Assembly (NCBI GenBank): GCA_902782225.1
Contig: CACZMF010000015.1
Span: 1 to 64,000, forward strand
Direction: 5' to 3'
DNA length: 64,000 bases
From: an uncultured Bacteroidia bacterium
GTDB taxonomy: Bacteria > Bacteroidota > Bacteroidia > Bacteroidales > UBA932
Part shown: piece by piece, positions 51,737 through 60,966 of the stretch
How positions within the stretch are numbered: position 1 is the first letter of the stretch
Layout: each line of letters starts with the position of its first letter
The notes under the pieces: generated by a model
Database searches by the model: none
What the model was told of the DNA's origin: nothing
Seen by the model: only the letters and a program-made list of their open reading frames with translations
Translations under genes and position numbers: made by a program

Positions 51737-54339
51737 GGTTGCCTGTCCCCCCATACGAATTGCGAGCGCGGGTTCCACTGCTCGTCGCCCCAGTACCAGG
51801 AGTCATAGACGCAGCGGAGCAACGCCAACGATGAATTCTTATCGGTCACGGTGCCGTTATCTTTGTTGACGTACACGACGCCGTTGGCAGACCAGTAGTC
51901 TCCTTTGAACATCGATTCAAAAACGCCTTTTGCCGAAAGCTGGGCGATGAATTTGATTTCGCTCTTGGTGGGTATGCGCCACCGTCCGCCCGGGAACCCG
52001 TCTTCCTGATACCCGGCGCAGCGCCATTTTGCCTGGGACTCGGTGAGGTTTCCGAATTCCGTGCCGCCCAGTTTGGTGGAAATCCTGTAGCCGGGCGCCA
52101 GCATATTCTTCGTGCGGTCGGATTTTTCCGTAGGGCGATAATACATCAGCGGCCTGCTGTCTCCCGTCAATCTCAAAGGGGTATTCACATCGCCGTCCAC
52201 CACAGGGGCCTGGGTGAAGTTGGACACACCACCGGTCCTGTCCGGTAGTACTGCATCCCCGGCACCGGTGCCGTTGTTCACGAAACTGTAGCCCAGCACG
52301 GGCACGGTGGTGTCGTAGCCTTCGATTCGCGGGTCGCCTATCACGAATTCAGAATTCTGCGGAAGCACCGTCACGTTGATTCTGAATATGTCGCGTCCGC
52401 CTCCGGTGTACCACACCGTCCGCCACTGGTATTCCCTCTTGTTGTTGTCTGTAGTCAGTTTGTAGTAGGGATCGGTATTGTTGCTCCCCGTCCTGATGAA
52501 GCGCCCGGCGTCGATATAGACATACCCCCAAGGCTTGTTCAGCCAGGGTTTTTCGGAAGCGACAGGATAGAATGGAGTACCGTTGTTGTCGCTGGTGGCC
52601 CTGATTTCGCTGTCGGAATTCGGACAGGACTCGATGTAGATGCCCGGATACTGGACGATGGTGATGTGCTTCAGGTACTCGTTGTAGGGGTAGACGCCGG
52701 CGGTAAGGTCCTCGTGGACTATGTCGAACTCGATGGTGTAGGGCGAATAGTCGAAGTCGTTCTTGGTGTAGTCGTTCTGGAGGGTGTGGTTGAGCTCTAT
52801 GGTCGTGGACGTGTTGGACACCCAGCTGGAAGGTTCGTAGACAGGACTGCCGTCAGAGGATAGATTCTGGCCGTTGTATTCCAGATAATACTGTCCGGTG
52901 GCGGTGTCTTCGCGCACCCAGGCGTGGTATTTGGTGTTGTATGCGTCCACAGCCGCGATTCCTTCCTTGATTTCGCCGTAGTACGGCCTCCTTGCCGTCA
53001 CGCTGCCTTCGACTATCTTCACGTCGTGGCTGGAAAGGAAGGGTATGCTCAGCGTTGCCTGATTGTTGAGCCTCTTCACCTTGGTGTCCACGGACAGGTA
53101 GCGCGCCTTGCTGATGACGGCATACTTGTCGATGGGCACGCTCTTGTTCTGCCAGTCGAGTATGTAGTAGGTCGTGGGGAAGAGGTAGGCCTTGCCCTCG
53201 TCCGTCTCCGAGCCGAGGATGCTGACGTCGATGTTGAAGTGATACCAGTTGTTCCTCTCGAAGCTGTCTACGGGAAGGATCACCTTATAGTAGTATTTGC
53301 GCCTGTCGTAGGAATATCCGCCCGCCTCCGTGCGGCGCCAGTCCATCTCGAGCTTGAGATAAGGCTGCGCGGGCAGGGGCTGAGTGTAATCCGGCCGGCC
53401 GGTGGACCAGGCGACGGGGTAGGAATACATCGGATACGTGTTGTAGTAGGTCTTCGCGCTTGCGCCGGAGCCCGCCGTGGTGTGGGCAAGGAATTCGGTG
53501 CCGTTGTCCCTGAGGAAGGGGCGCCTGTTCTCTTCGGCGCTGTAGGAGAAGAACTCCGGAGCCGTGTTGTCGGCGCTGGACCCGGTGCCGAGAGTCACGT
53601 TCTTTGCGCCGTCCACAAGGTAGATGCGCATCGTGTGCAGCACCGGCTGCCAGACCTCGTCCGGATCGCCGTCGGCCTCGTGTTTGAGCGTCACTTCGCT
53701 TGCCACCGAGACTGCCGTGGTCAGTTTTGCGGCGAAGCGGCGGGCCTTGATGGTGCCGCTCGCGCTTATGGGTGCGGATGCGTCGTAGGTGAGCACGGTC
53801 TGGCCGTCCATCAGGAAGCTGCCCTGGACGTAATTGCTTTCCGTGGCGGCGAAGTCCGTCTCTACGGCCACTGCGGCAAGCTCATCCCGGGACGTGCCGG
53901 CAAGGGATGCGCCCGGGGTCAGGTCGCCGCTGTAATTCACTATGGCATACACGGTTGCGCACATCGAATTCGCGGCCGTGAAAATCTGCTCCGCGTCAGT
54001 CCTCTTGAGCACGAGGTTGAACGTGGCTTCCCAGGAACCCAAGGCCGTGTTGTAGGTCACGGGGTCTTCGGCGAGGTCCACCCTCTCGTGGTAGACGGCA
54101 GGGGCGTCGGCGGCCGGGGCGGCTCCGGGGTAGAAGAAAAAGTCGACGGACTTTATGAGGTTCTCATTGAAGCGGGTCTCCCCGTCTTCGGGAGTGGACT
54201 TGGTCAGGGCCGGATCCTCGCAGCGCACGGTCAGCACCAGCCCGGGAGCGGGGTTCTCAGGCACATAATCCTTGGTGCACGCCGCCGTGAGCAGCAGCGC
54301 AAGCACAATCAGGATATGCAACAGGCCCTTCTTCATCAT
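51733..54339 (-). CDS. Module B FimD-like tip subunit with lectin-like C-terminus, 868 aa
   Basis: A lipoprotein (lipobox LTAAC, cysteine 21) with DPALTKSTPEDG near residue 47. The fimbrillin part includes CATVYAIVNYSGDL and YYYKVILPVDSFERNNWYHF near residue 345, a motif typical of FimD-like and other accessory fimbrillins. The C-terminal ~110 residues (KWRCAGYQED, RWRIPTKSEIKFIAQL, GDYWSANGVVYV, LLRCVYD) form a DUF1566/FISUMP-like domain, as in its module A partner 36903-39860. Probably a tip component that binds a ligand. Its start overlaps the upstream stop. ATG codons at 54339 and 54336 are both usable. Confidence 0.75.
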   Translation of the reverse strand: MMKKGLLHILIVLALLLTAACTKDYVPENPAPGLVLTVRCEDPALTKSTPEDGETRFNENLIKSVDFFFYPGAAPAADAPAVYHERVDLAEDPVTYNTALGSWEATFNLVLKRTDAEQIFTAANSMCATVYAIVNYSGDLTPGASLAGTSRDELAAVAVETDFAATESNYVQGSFLMDGQTVLTYDASAPISASGTIKARRFAAKLTTAVSVASEVTLKHEADGDPDEVWQPVLHTMRIYLVDGAKNVTLGTGSSADNTAPEFFSYSAEENRRPFLRDNGTEFLAHTTAGSGASAKTYYNTYPMYSYPVAWSTGRPDYTQPLPAQPYLKLEMDWRRTEAGGYSYDRRKYYYKVILPVDSFERNNWYHFNIDVSILGSETDEGKAYLFPTTYYILDWQNKSVPIDKYAVISKARYLSVDTKVKRLNNQATLSIPFLSSHDVKIVEGSVTARRPYYGEIKEGIAAVDAYNTKYHAWVREDTATGQYYLEYNGQNLSSDGSPVYEPSSWVSNTSTTIELNHTLQNDYTKNDFDYSPYTIEFDIVHEDLTAGVYPYNEYLKHITIVQYPGIYIESCPNSDSEIRATSDNNGTPFYPVASEKPWLNKPWGYVYIDAGRFIRTGSNNTDPYYKLTTDNNKREYQWRTVWYTGGGRDIFRINVTVLPQNSEFVIGDPRIEGYDTTVPVLGYSFVNNGTGAGDAVLPDRTGGVSNFTQAPVVDGDVNTPLRLTGDSRPLMYYRPTEKSDRTKNMLAPGYRISTKLGGTEFGNLTESQAKWRCAGYQEDGFPGGRWRIPTKSEIKFIAQLSAKGVFESMFKGDYWSANGVVYVNKDNGTVTDKNSSLALLRCVYDSWYWGDEQWNPRSQFVWGDRQP

Positions 54340-56039
54340 TCGTTCCAGTTCTGCTTGAGTATTATCCTGTAGTAGTCGATCGACTCCGTGTCCAGGTCTA
54401 TCCAGCGCTCGTTGTCTCCGATTTCGACGCAGAAATGGAGGTCGATGTAGTTGCCCTCCAGCTCGGCATCCGTGTGGGTGCCGGGATTACACGAAATCTC
54501 AAACTCTATCTTGCAGTCCTCTATCCTGCCGTCTTCCGGGTGCTGGTAGTTCGGGTAGATCACATGGCTCATAGGGGTGACGGTGAATATTCCGTCCACC
54601 TTGGTGTGCCCCGGAAGGACGCCGGCCACGGGCACCACGTGAATCTTCTGCCCCACCGGCGTGGCTATGAGGATGTCGCCTTTTATAATGTTCGGCTGCC
54701 CGCTGAGCGTGTGCCAGAAGTAGATATTATAGTAGCCGTCTGCGGTCTGCTCCTTCTTGTAGGTGGCAGGATCGCTTTCCGGGATGGTGAAACGGCGCAC
54801 CACATTCACCGTGGCGGTGGTAAAATCGAAATCGTAGGTGGTCTTGTCCCAGGGGAGGACCACTATCTTCAGCTCCAGGGTCCTGGTGGCCTCGGCGAAG
54901 TAGGCATACAAGATCCAGGAGTGGTTGCGTGAGAGCACGTCGTCGGACGGCATCGAGAAAGTGGCCGTCTCCTCTCCCTGCCCGACGTCGTAGAGTATGG
55001 TGCCGGAAATGATCCTGTCGGTCTCCCTGATGTAGATGGGGCCGACCTGGGAAGAGGCTCCGACGGCGGCATCGAGCCGGCTTTCATATTCCTGGGCGGA
55101 CTCGGTTTCATGCCCGGCGCTGCGGAACAGCAGCTCATCCGGGCGCTCGCTCAGGGCAAGGTCAGCGTTAGCCATCAGTGGCGCACCGCCTTCGCCGGAG
55201 AGCGTTGCCTCCAGGGGCGTGTAGCCGTCGATTTCGAAGGGGTTGTCGGTGGCGCCGTATTTATGGTCGGTGAACAGTTTCTCCGCCGTGGCAATCTGGC
55301 AGTCGTGCCCCGTGGAAGTGCCGCCGAAGGTGATGCTCTTCACCACGCAATCGGCATTTGCCGGCACTGCGGGGTCGGTGCCCGAAGCAGGCGTGCCCTT
55401 CTGGCAGAAGACGAAACGCAGCTTCGACACGGCGCGCGTGAGCGTCAGGGTGGAGATGTTGAGCACGGGATAGCCGCCGCTCACTGCTGCGGATTTGAGC
55501 ACTCCCGACATGGGGAGTCCGGCGGCCGGAACGGCCATCGTAAGGGGCGAGGCCCCGAATGTGGCGCCGCTGATTGTGATAGCGTCAAGTTCGCTTCGCG
55601 TGGTCGCTTCGCCAAGGGACACATTGGTGGCCGACGCAGCGTTCGCGACCGCATACACATCCACCCGGGCGCCGTCTGCGCTCAGCGTATTGAACATTTC
55701 CCGGCTGAGGGGCATGGCGAAACGGGTGATAGCGGAGTGCGGAAGACCGGTGTCGGCAAGCTGGGCGGAAGTGAAGGCCTTGTAACCCACCAGCTGCCCG
55801 TCGTTTGCGCCTTCATTATTGAGGAACACCCACAGCTGGAGGGAGCTGAACACCTTCTCACTCCCAAGGGCGCCCACGCTGCCGGTCTCGGCTTTCGTGG
55901 CCACCAGGTCGGGGATGTAGATGCTGACCGACAGTTCGGCAGGATCCGCTTCGGCCTCGGGACGAGTGCAGGAGAATACCTGCAGCGCCATCAGCAGCGC
56001 CGCAGCCATCCGGCATATGAAGCTCATCCTTTTCATCAT
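54336..56039 (-). CDS. Module B FimA-like fimbrillin, 567 aa
   Basis: A lipoprotein (lipobox VFSC at 21-24) with LVATKAETGS near residue 47, SSLQLWVFLNNEG, RVDVYAVANAAS, GLPMSGVL and LTLTRAVSKLRFVFCQ, the full fimbrillin signature. RNHSWILYAYF later in the protein is shared with the module A counterpart (RNHSWIIYGYF). Mature fimbrillins polymerise by donor-strand exchange after proteolytic removal of the N-terminus. It starts 4 bp after the stop of the preceding subunit. Whether it is the shaft or an accessory subunit cannot be told; the gene upstream of it (57731-59890) is more promoter-proximal. Confidence 0.82.
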   Translation of the reverse strand: MMKRMSFICRMAAALLMALQVFSCTRPEAEADPAELSVSIYIPDLVATKAETGSVGALGSEKVFSSLQLWVFLNNEGANDGQLVGYKAFTSAQLADTGLPHSAITRFAMPLSREMFNTLSADGARVDVYAVANAASATNVSLGEATTRSELDAITISGATFGASPLTMAVPAAGLPMSGVLKSAAVSGGYPVLNISTLTLTRAVSKLRFVFCQKGTPASGTDPAVPANADCVVKSITFGGTSTGHDCQIATAEKLFTDHKYGATDNPFEIDGYTPLEATLSGEGGAPLMANADLALSERPDELLFRSAGHETESAQEYESRLDAAVGASSQVGPIYIRETDRIISGTILYDVGQGEETATFSMPSDDVLSRNHSWILYAYFAEATRTLELKIVVLPWDKTTYDFDFTTATVNVVRRFTIPESDPATYKKEQTADGYYNIYFWHTLSGQPNIIKGDILIATPVGQKIHVVPVAGVLPGHTKVDGIFTVTPMSHVIYPNYQHPEDGRIEDCKIEFEISCNPGTHTDAELEGNYIDLHFCVEIGDNERWIDLDTESIDYYRIILKQNWNE

Positions 56040-56043
56040 CCCT

Positions 56044-57714
56044 TTAGAATGGCAGTTTTATTCCTCCCGGCTCCACCTGCATCCATTCCATTTCCGCCAC
56101 GACGCCCAGCTCCAGCTGCGGGTCGCGGAGGTCGGGAACGGTGTTGTAGGCGTTGCCGAGGTCGTTCACGTGCACATAGACCGTAGTCTTGTGGTCGGAG
56201 TCGAACACTCCGGCGATATTCTCCTCCGAGGGCTTCGAGCCCGCTCCCGGCTTGAGCTCCCCTGCAAGATAGAACTTGCATCCGGGCTGCACGGTGCCCT
56301 GCTGGCACTGGAAGGCGGAGGATGTGTTGTTGTGGAACTCCAGGGCGAAATGCACGGCCTGGTCGTCGGCGGTGGGGAGCACCATTATCTGCACATATTG
56401 CGATGTGCCGCCGAGCGTGACGCCGCTGATGTTGTTGTCGTAGATGAAGCGGCTCTCCGAACCCGGCCTGGGAGAGAAGTTGTAGTCGACATCTCTCTGG
56501 TCGCCGATGATTATGCCGGTGAGGGGGCATCCTGCAGCCGGTACGGCATTCCCGGAAGGCGCGACGAAGCGGAATTCCACAAGCCCTACTCCATACTGCA
56601 TCTGGTCCACTATCGCGACGGACCTTGTGGACGACATAACTGACGAACCTTCCGTGTAATAGGACAGAATGTTGCCCCAGGTGTAGTTCTGGGGTTTGTA
56701 CTGCTCCTTGACGGTGGCGTCGGCGGACGTCTTTATGGTGCTGTTGGCGTAGTACCACAGACTCGGGGGATAGCAGTACTGGGCCACCGGCACCAGCGAA
56801 ATGTTCACCCCGTCGATGAGCTTCACGTAGCGGTGGCCGTTCCACCACATGCCCACAGCCCCTTCGGGTATGCCGTATGTGGAGGGGAAATCGGCGCCTG
56901 CCGCATTGCGGGCCGCCTGTAGGGCCGAAAGCTTCGTCATCACCGCGTTGATGGCTGTCGGATTGGTGCCACTGTACTCGGAGAGGGCTCCGAGTATGTT
57001 CTGCTCCATGCGGTACAGGGTATAGTAGGAGCAGGAGACTATCTGGTTCTGGAAAGTGAACACGTCGAGGAAGGACCGGATGTCGGCATCTTCATAAGAC
57101 TGAAGCACTTCGATCACTCCGTTGAGCGCGGCCACCAGGTTGTCCGTGGTCTGGCTGACGGCTGTCAGGTCCGCCGTCTCCAGGACGGGCTCGAGGCTGA
57201 AGGAAATGTCGGCGGAAGCTGAAGGATTGTCCAGGCCGGAGGGGGTGAGGACACCGTTTTTGTGCTTTCCTTCCCTGGTCGCGACGGAGCCGGAGTCGAA
57301 GGCCTTTCCATAGGCCAGCACGCGGTTGGTTTTCAGGGGCACCCTGACGATGTCGTAGAGATGGGAGTTGTTGTTGGCCACCAGGCCGTTCTGGCCGATT
57401 GTCGGATTGTGGATCTGGACATTGCTGTCGCCAAGCCTGGTGCTGCCCCCGCCAACCGGGACGGCGGACTCGGTCTGGAAGGGAACGACATAGATCTGTT
57501 CGATTCCCCGGAAACCGGCGCCGTCCTGGGTTATGGCGGCAGTCATTTTTGTCTGCACCGTGGGAACGTCCCCTGTGGATTTGAGCGACAGGGCGAGGGA
57601 TATGGCATTGTAGCCGGCCAGGTCGAAACCCTCCGTCTCCAGCGGGCGCATGGTGCACCCGCCGGAAAGAAGGGCCGAAACAGCCAGGGCTATGAATGCT
57701 TTACGGACGTTCAC
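56044..57714 (-). CDS. Module B fimbrial subunit with YGKA motif, 556 aa
   Basis: A lipoprotein (lipobox LSGGC, cysteine 20) with VPTVQTKMTA near residue 53 and GAGFRGIEQIYVVPF after it. NNNSHLYDIVRVP, VLAYGKAFDS, VAQYCYPPSLWYYANS and the C-terminal RDPQLELGVVAEMEW match the 660-residue protein of module A. It is shorter by about 100 residues, mainly in the middle. It starts 16 bp after the stop of the probable major subunit gene. No named family is recognised, but the pairing of the two proteins in both modules implies a conserved structural part. Confidence 0.73.
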   Translation of the reverse strand: MNVRKAFIALAVSALLSGGCTMRPLETEGFDLAGYNAISLALSLKSTGDVPTVQTKMTAAITQDGAGFRGIEQIYVVPFQTESAVPVGGGSTRLGDSNVQIHNPTIGQNGLVANNNSHLYDIVRVPLKTNRVLAYGKAFDSGSVATREGKHKNGVLTPSGLDNPSASADISFSLEPVLETADLTAVSQTTDNLVAALNGVIEVLQSYEDADIRSFLDVFTFQNQIVSCSYYTLYRMEQNILGALSEYSGTNPTAINAVMTKLSALQAARNAAGADFPSTYGIPEGAVGMWWNGHRYVKLIDGVNISLVPVAQYCYPPSLWYYANSTIKTSADATVKEQYKPQNYTWGNILSYYTEGSSVMSSTRSVAIVDQMQYGVGLVEFRFVAPSGNAVPAAGCPLTGIIIGDQRDVDYNFSPRPGSESRFIYDNNISGVTLGGTSQYVQIMVLPTADDQAVHFALEFHNNTSSAFQCQQGTVQPGCKFYLAGELKPGAGSKPSEENIAGVFDSDHKTTVYVHVNDLGNAYNTVPDLRDPQLELGVVAEMEWMQVEPGGIKLPF

Positions 57715-57730
57715 GGGGCAGGATCAGAAG

Positions 57731-59890
57731 CTACAGAGTGACGTTGTAGGTGTAGCCGGAGTGCCACTTGAGGTCGACGGAGAGACCGAGCGACATCTGG
57801 GTGCTGGCGAGGTTAGGAACGGTGACGTAGGCGTTCTTCAGGGAGTCTTCTCCGAGGGTGAAGGTGGCGGAGGTCACGAAGTTCTGGATGAACACGCGGT
57901 TGATCTGCTTGGAGTGTCCGGCGACTTTTCCGCTGGGGACCGTCTCGCCGTCGACACCATACACGGGAGGAATCGCATATTTGCCGCCATCGTGCCAGTC
58001 AGGCAGAGCAAGGACTGATGCGCTGGTGGCGGTGGCTACGGGAAGTTCAGCGATAAGATAGAAGATGCCGTCCTTGGGGACAATGTTGTCCTTGCCCCAG
58101 AAAGCATCGCCTTCGTTCTTGAATTCGAGGGCAACCCTGACGGCCTGCTGTGCGTCGTCTGCAAGGGTCTTGTTGTAGTTGTCGAACACGAGAGTGTAGT
58201 TCTCGTTGCCGGTCGTAGTGGGGATGGCGCCGCTTGCAATTGCGTCATCATACACCACATAGGTGAACTCGCTGCCGGTAGTGACCTTGGGAAGGAACTG
58301 CCAGTCCACTGTGTTGATCTGGCCGCCGACGAGGACACCTGTGAAGGTGAGGTGATGGTTGTTGGTGGGAATCAGATTGTCGTTGGCATCTCCGGTCTTC
58401 GCGGCTTTGTTATCCTTGAAATTGGCAAGGCCGGCGGCGATAGCAATCTTGGACTCGAGCAGGGCTACACCGTAGTTGATGTTGTTGCGCACCGCAATTC
58501 CACGGGTGTTGGACTGGACCCTTGAGTTGGACTTCCAGCTCTTGGCTTCCCATTTGTTGCCGGACGTGGTGTCATCATCCCAGGGATTCACACCGTTGGG
58601 GTAATCGTTGGTGGTGACGTCCTGGCTGGTGGTGCGGATAGGAGAATTGACGAAGTATGCAATCTCTGCAGGATAGAGATAGTTGTTGGGGTTGAATGTG
58701 TTTCCGGGGTTGGCAAGGGCCTGGTTGGGGTCCATATATTCAAACTCGTCGGATTCAAACTTCAACTGGGCAGCACCGTCGGGGATACCGAACTGCGTGT
58801 GGGGGAAGGAGGTGATATTCGTCACACCTGAGAATTTTGCTTCCCATGCTGCCTCATCGGCGATTGCGCCTGCCGTTATAGCGTTTGCTTTAATTGAGGT
58901 GACGCCCAGGAATTCCATGGCATCAGTGAAGTAGCGTCCCTTGCGCTGCATGATCTCGTCGGCAAGGCGGCAGGCGTTAGCCTCTTCGGGGCCGGTAGGA
59001 TTAGCGCCCTGGACGGATTTCACAACATCGATCAGGGAAGTCATCATTCCCTTGATGGCTGCGGACGAACCGGCACGGTATTCACCAGTCTCAATCTTGG
59101 TGAAGGTGGAATAGGCTGCGCCGAGGATTTCCTCGAGACCGGTCAATGTAGGACGCTGGGTAGCATCGTCATATTTGGTTCCGAGATCTTTCCATGAAAG
59201 GGGAGGAAGATTGGTATATACGTCCTTGGGGTCCTTAGGGTCACCAGGAGCGGAGTAAGAGTCGGTAGCGGCCATTGCAGTTACGGCAGAGCTGATGATA
59301 CGGTTGATGATGAAAACCATCAAGTCTCCGGTGTGCTTGTAGGCGGTCTCATCCGTCAGCCTCTTCACCAGGTCGAAATGAGTATTGACAGGCTTCTTGG
59401 CGACGTTGTAGACCAGTTTGCCGGTGGCGTTGCTCGTGGTGGCGTTGATGGCCTTGCCATAGAAAAGCATTGCGTCCACATCCACGGGAACGTTGAGCTG
59501 TACGATACGGTTGGAGCTGGATGTAGCGTTGTTGGCCGCATCGATGGAACCGTTGGAATAAAGGGTACCGAGGGCATAGTCGCGGTCGGTATCCGTGGAG
59601 GAACTCAGCACGAAAGGCTCCACGTCGAGGGAAGTAACACTCATATGCGTCTTATAGGCGAGGACGTGGGCTTCGTTGATACCGAGGAAGTTACTTGCCT
59701 TCTGCACAGCGGCAGCCGTCTGTTTGGTCTGCGGAGAACCGGTGTTGACGCTCAGCACGAACTGAGTGGTGACCTCCTTGGTCTCGGGGTTGAAATCGGG
59801 GTTGTCTGACACCACCTCTTTGGGGTTGCAGGCAACGGCTGCAGCCAGAGCAATAGCCCCGGCGAGCGAAATTTTGATAAGTTTACACAT
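57731..59890 (-). CDS. Module B probable major fimbrial subunit, 719 aa
   Basis: A lipoprotein (MCKLIKISLAGAIALAAAVAC, cysteine 21) with SPQTKQTAA near residue 52 and FLGINEAHVLAY. The MLFYGKAINA motif lies near residue 143 and the C-terminal STQMSLGLSVDLKWHSG at the end. It pairs with 43678-45882 across the full length. It follows the FimB/Mfa2-like anchor gene by 32 bp, an order known from Bacteroidales fimbrial loci where anchor and major subunit genes adjoin. Major-subunit status is inferred from this position. Confidence 0.75.
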   Translation of the reverse strand: MCKLIKISLAGAIALAAAVACNPKEVVSDNPDFNPETKEVTTQFVLSVNTGSPQTKQTAAAVQKASNFLGINEAHVLAYKTHMSVTSLDVEPFVLSSSTDTDRDYALGTLYSNGSIDAANNATSSSNRIVQLNVPVDVDAMLFYGKAINATTSNATGKLVYNVAKKPVNTHFDLVKRLTDETAYKHTGDLMVFIINRIISSAVTAMAATDSYSAPGDPKDPKDVYTNLPPLSWKDLGTKYDDATQRPTLTGLEEILGAAYSTFTKIETGEYRAGSSAAIKGMMTSLIDVVKSVQGANPTGPEEANACRLADEIMQRKGRYFTDAMEFLGVTSIKANAITAGAIADEAAWEAKFSGVTNITSFPHTQFGIPDGAAQLKFESDEFEYMDPNQALANPGNTFNPNNYLYPAEIAYFVNSPIRTTSQDVTTNDYPNGVNPWDDDTTSGNKWEAKSWKSNSRVQSNTRGIAVRNNINYGVALLESKIAIAAGLANFKDNKAAKTGDANDNLIPTNNHHLTFTGVLVGGQINTVDWQFLPKVTTGSEFTYVVYDDAIASGAIPTTTGNENYTLVFDNYNKTLADDAQQAVRVALEFKNEGDAFWGKDNIVPKDGIFYLIAELPVATATSASVLALPDWHDGGKYAIPPVYGVDGETVPSGKVAGHSKQINRVFIQNFVTSATFTLGEDSLKNAYVTVPNLASTQMSLGLSVDLKWHSGYTYNVTL

Positions 59891-59922
59891 AATGTTTATA
59901 ATGAATTAGTTGATTGAAATTT

Positions 59923-60966
59923 CTATAGCGGTATAATGTGCACTCCGGCCTGGTTCCAGTCCAGGGTCACGGACACACCCACGGACGTGTCGTCGGTGGA
60001 CACGATTCCGTCGTGGCCTATGCGCACGCGGATAATCTTCAGCTGGCCCGCACGAAGGGGCTTGATCAGGCCCAGGCGGCTTTCCGTGACGGAGCCGTCG
60101 GGAAGGGTCACGTAGACTACCCACTCCCAGAGCGCGTCATCGGCACTCTCGGAGATGAACGGGTCGGTGGTCTCGATGACCACCTTGCTCTCGGGCTTCG
60201 GCTCTTTCGAGGGGAACTGGACGGTCACGTAGCAACTTTCAGCGCCGCCCTCGACGGGCACGTTCACCGCCTCCACCAGAGGGTTCCTGTTGAACACGTA
60301 GGTGCTGTCGGCGATGTTGAACGAATCGGCGAATCCGGTCGTGAACGCCTTGAATCCGCTGATTTCCGGCGTGCCTTCGGCAGTGTTGTCCACCACCAGG
60401 GCCGTGGCGCAGTTGGCCATGTAGAGCTGCACGAGGAAGCTCTGGTCCACGCCTTCGAGAATATTCATCGGGAGGCGGGCGGTGAAAAGGCCGGTGTTGT
60501 GGGTCTTGATGATGTTGTTCTCGTCCGGATCGCCCTGCAGGAGGCAGGAAGTGCCGCAGGACTCTTCCTTGTCGAGGTCGACAAGCTGGTTGTCGGCGAT
60601 GTTGGCCACGGCCAGGTGCATGTATTCACGCACCGGCAGGTGCAGGGTGTAGCTGGTCTGGTTGGCATCCATGATGTCGCTGAAGTGCTCCAGCACGGGG
60701 CGCGGCTCGTTGAAGTCGTAGAACGAAAGGTCCACGTCGTGGGCGAAGTCGGAGAAGATGTCCTTCAGGTAGTCCTTCAGGGCTTTTGCCACGTGGACAT
60801 CGGCCTCCAGGCCCAGCACGGTGTTGATTTCCGTCTGCACGTTGGTCACGAGGCGCATCTCGTAGTCGATGGAGTACTCGTCGGGGCAGCCGCTCAGGTC
60901 TTCATCGACCAGGCAGCAGCCGGCGCCTGCAAGCGCTATTGCGAATATGCTCAAAAACTTCTTCAT
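59923..60966 (-). CDS. FimB/Mfa2-type fimbrial anchor lipoprotein
   Basis: A 347-residue lipoprotein from the ATG complementary to 60964-60966, which overlaps the stop of the barrel gene. The lipobox AGAGC is followed directly by CLVDEDLSGCPDE, the hallmark C-x-EDLS-x-C opening of the FimB/Mfa2 family. DVDLSFYDFNEPRPVLEHF, LPVREYMHLAVANIADNQ and DFNIADSTYVFN-like strands follow. In Porphyromonas, Mfa2 and FimB hold the fibre to the outer membrane and stop its growth. It lacks the T-K/T-R motif seen in the other subunits, in keeping with retention of its lipid anchor. Module A has no equivalent gene. Confidence 0.88.
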   Translation of the reverse strand: MKKFLSIFAIALAGAGCCLVDEDLSGCPDEYSIDYEMRLVTNVQTEINTVLGLEADVHVAKALKDYLKDIFSDFAHDVDLSFYDFNEPRPVLEHFSDIMDANQTSYTLHLPVREYMHLAVANIADNQLVDLDKEESCGTSCLLQGDPDENNIIKTHNTGLFTARLPMNILEGVDQSFLVQLYMANCATALVVDNTAEGTPEISGFKAFTTGFADSFNIADSTYVFNRNPLVEAVNVPVEGGAESCYVTVQFPSKEPKPESKVVIETTDPFISESADDALWEWVVYVTLPDGSVTESRLGLIKPLRAGQLKIIRVRIGHDGIVSTDDTSVGVSVTLDWNQAGVHIIPL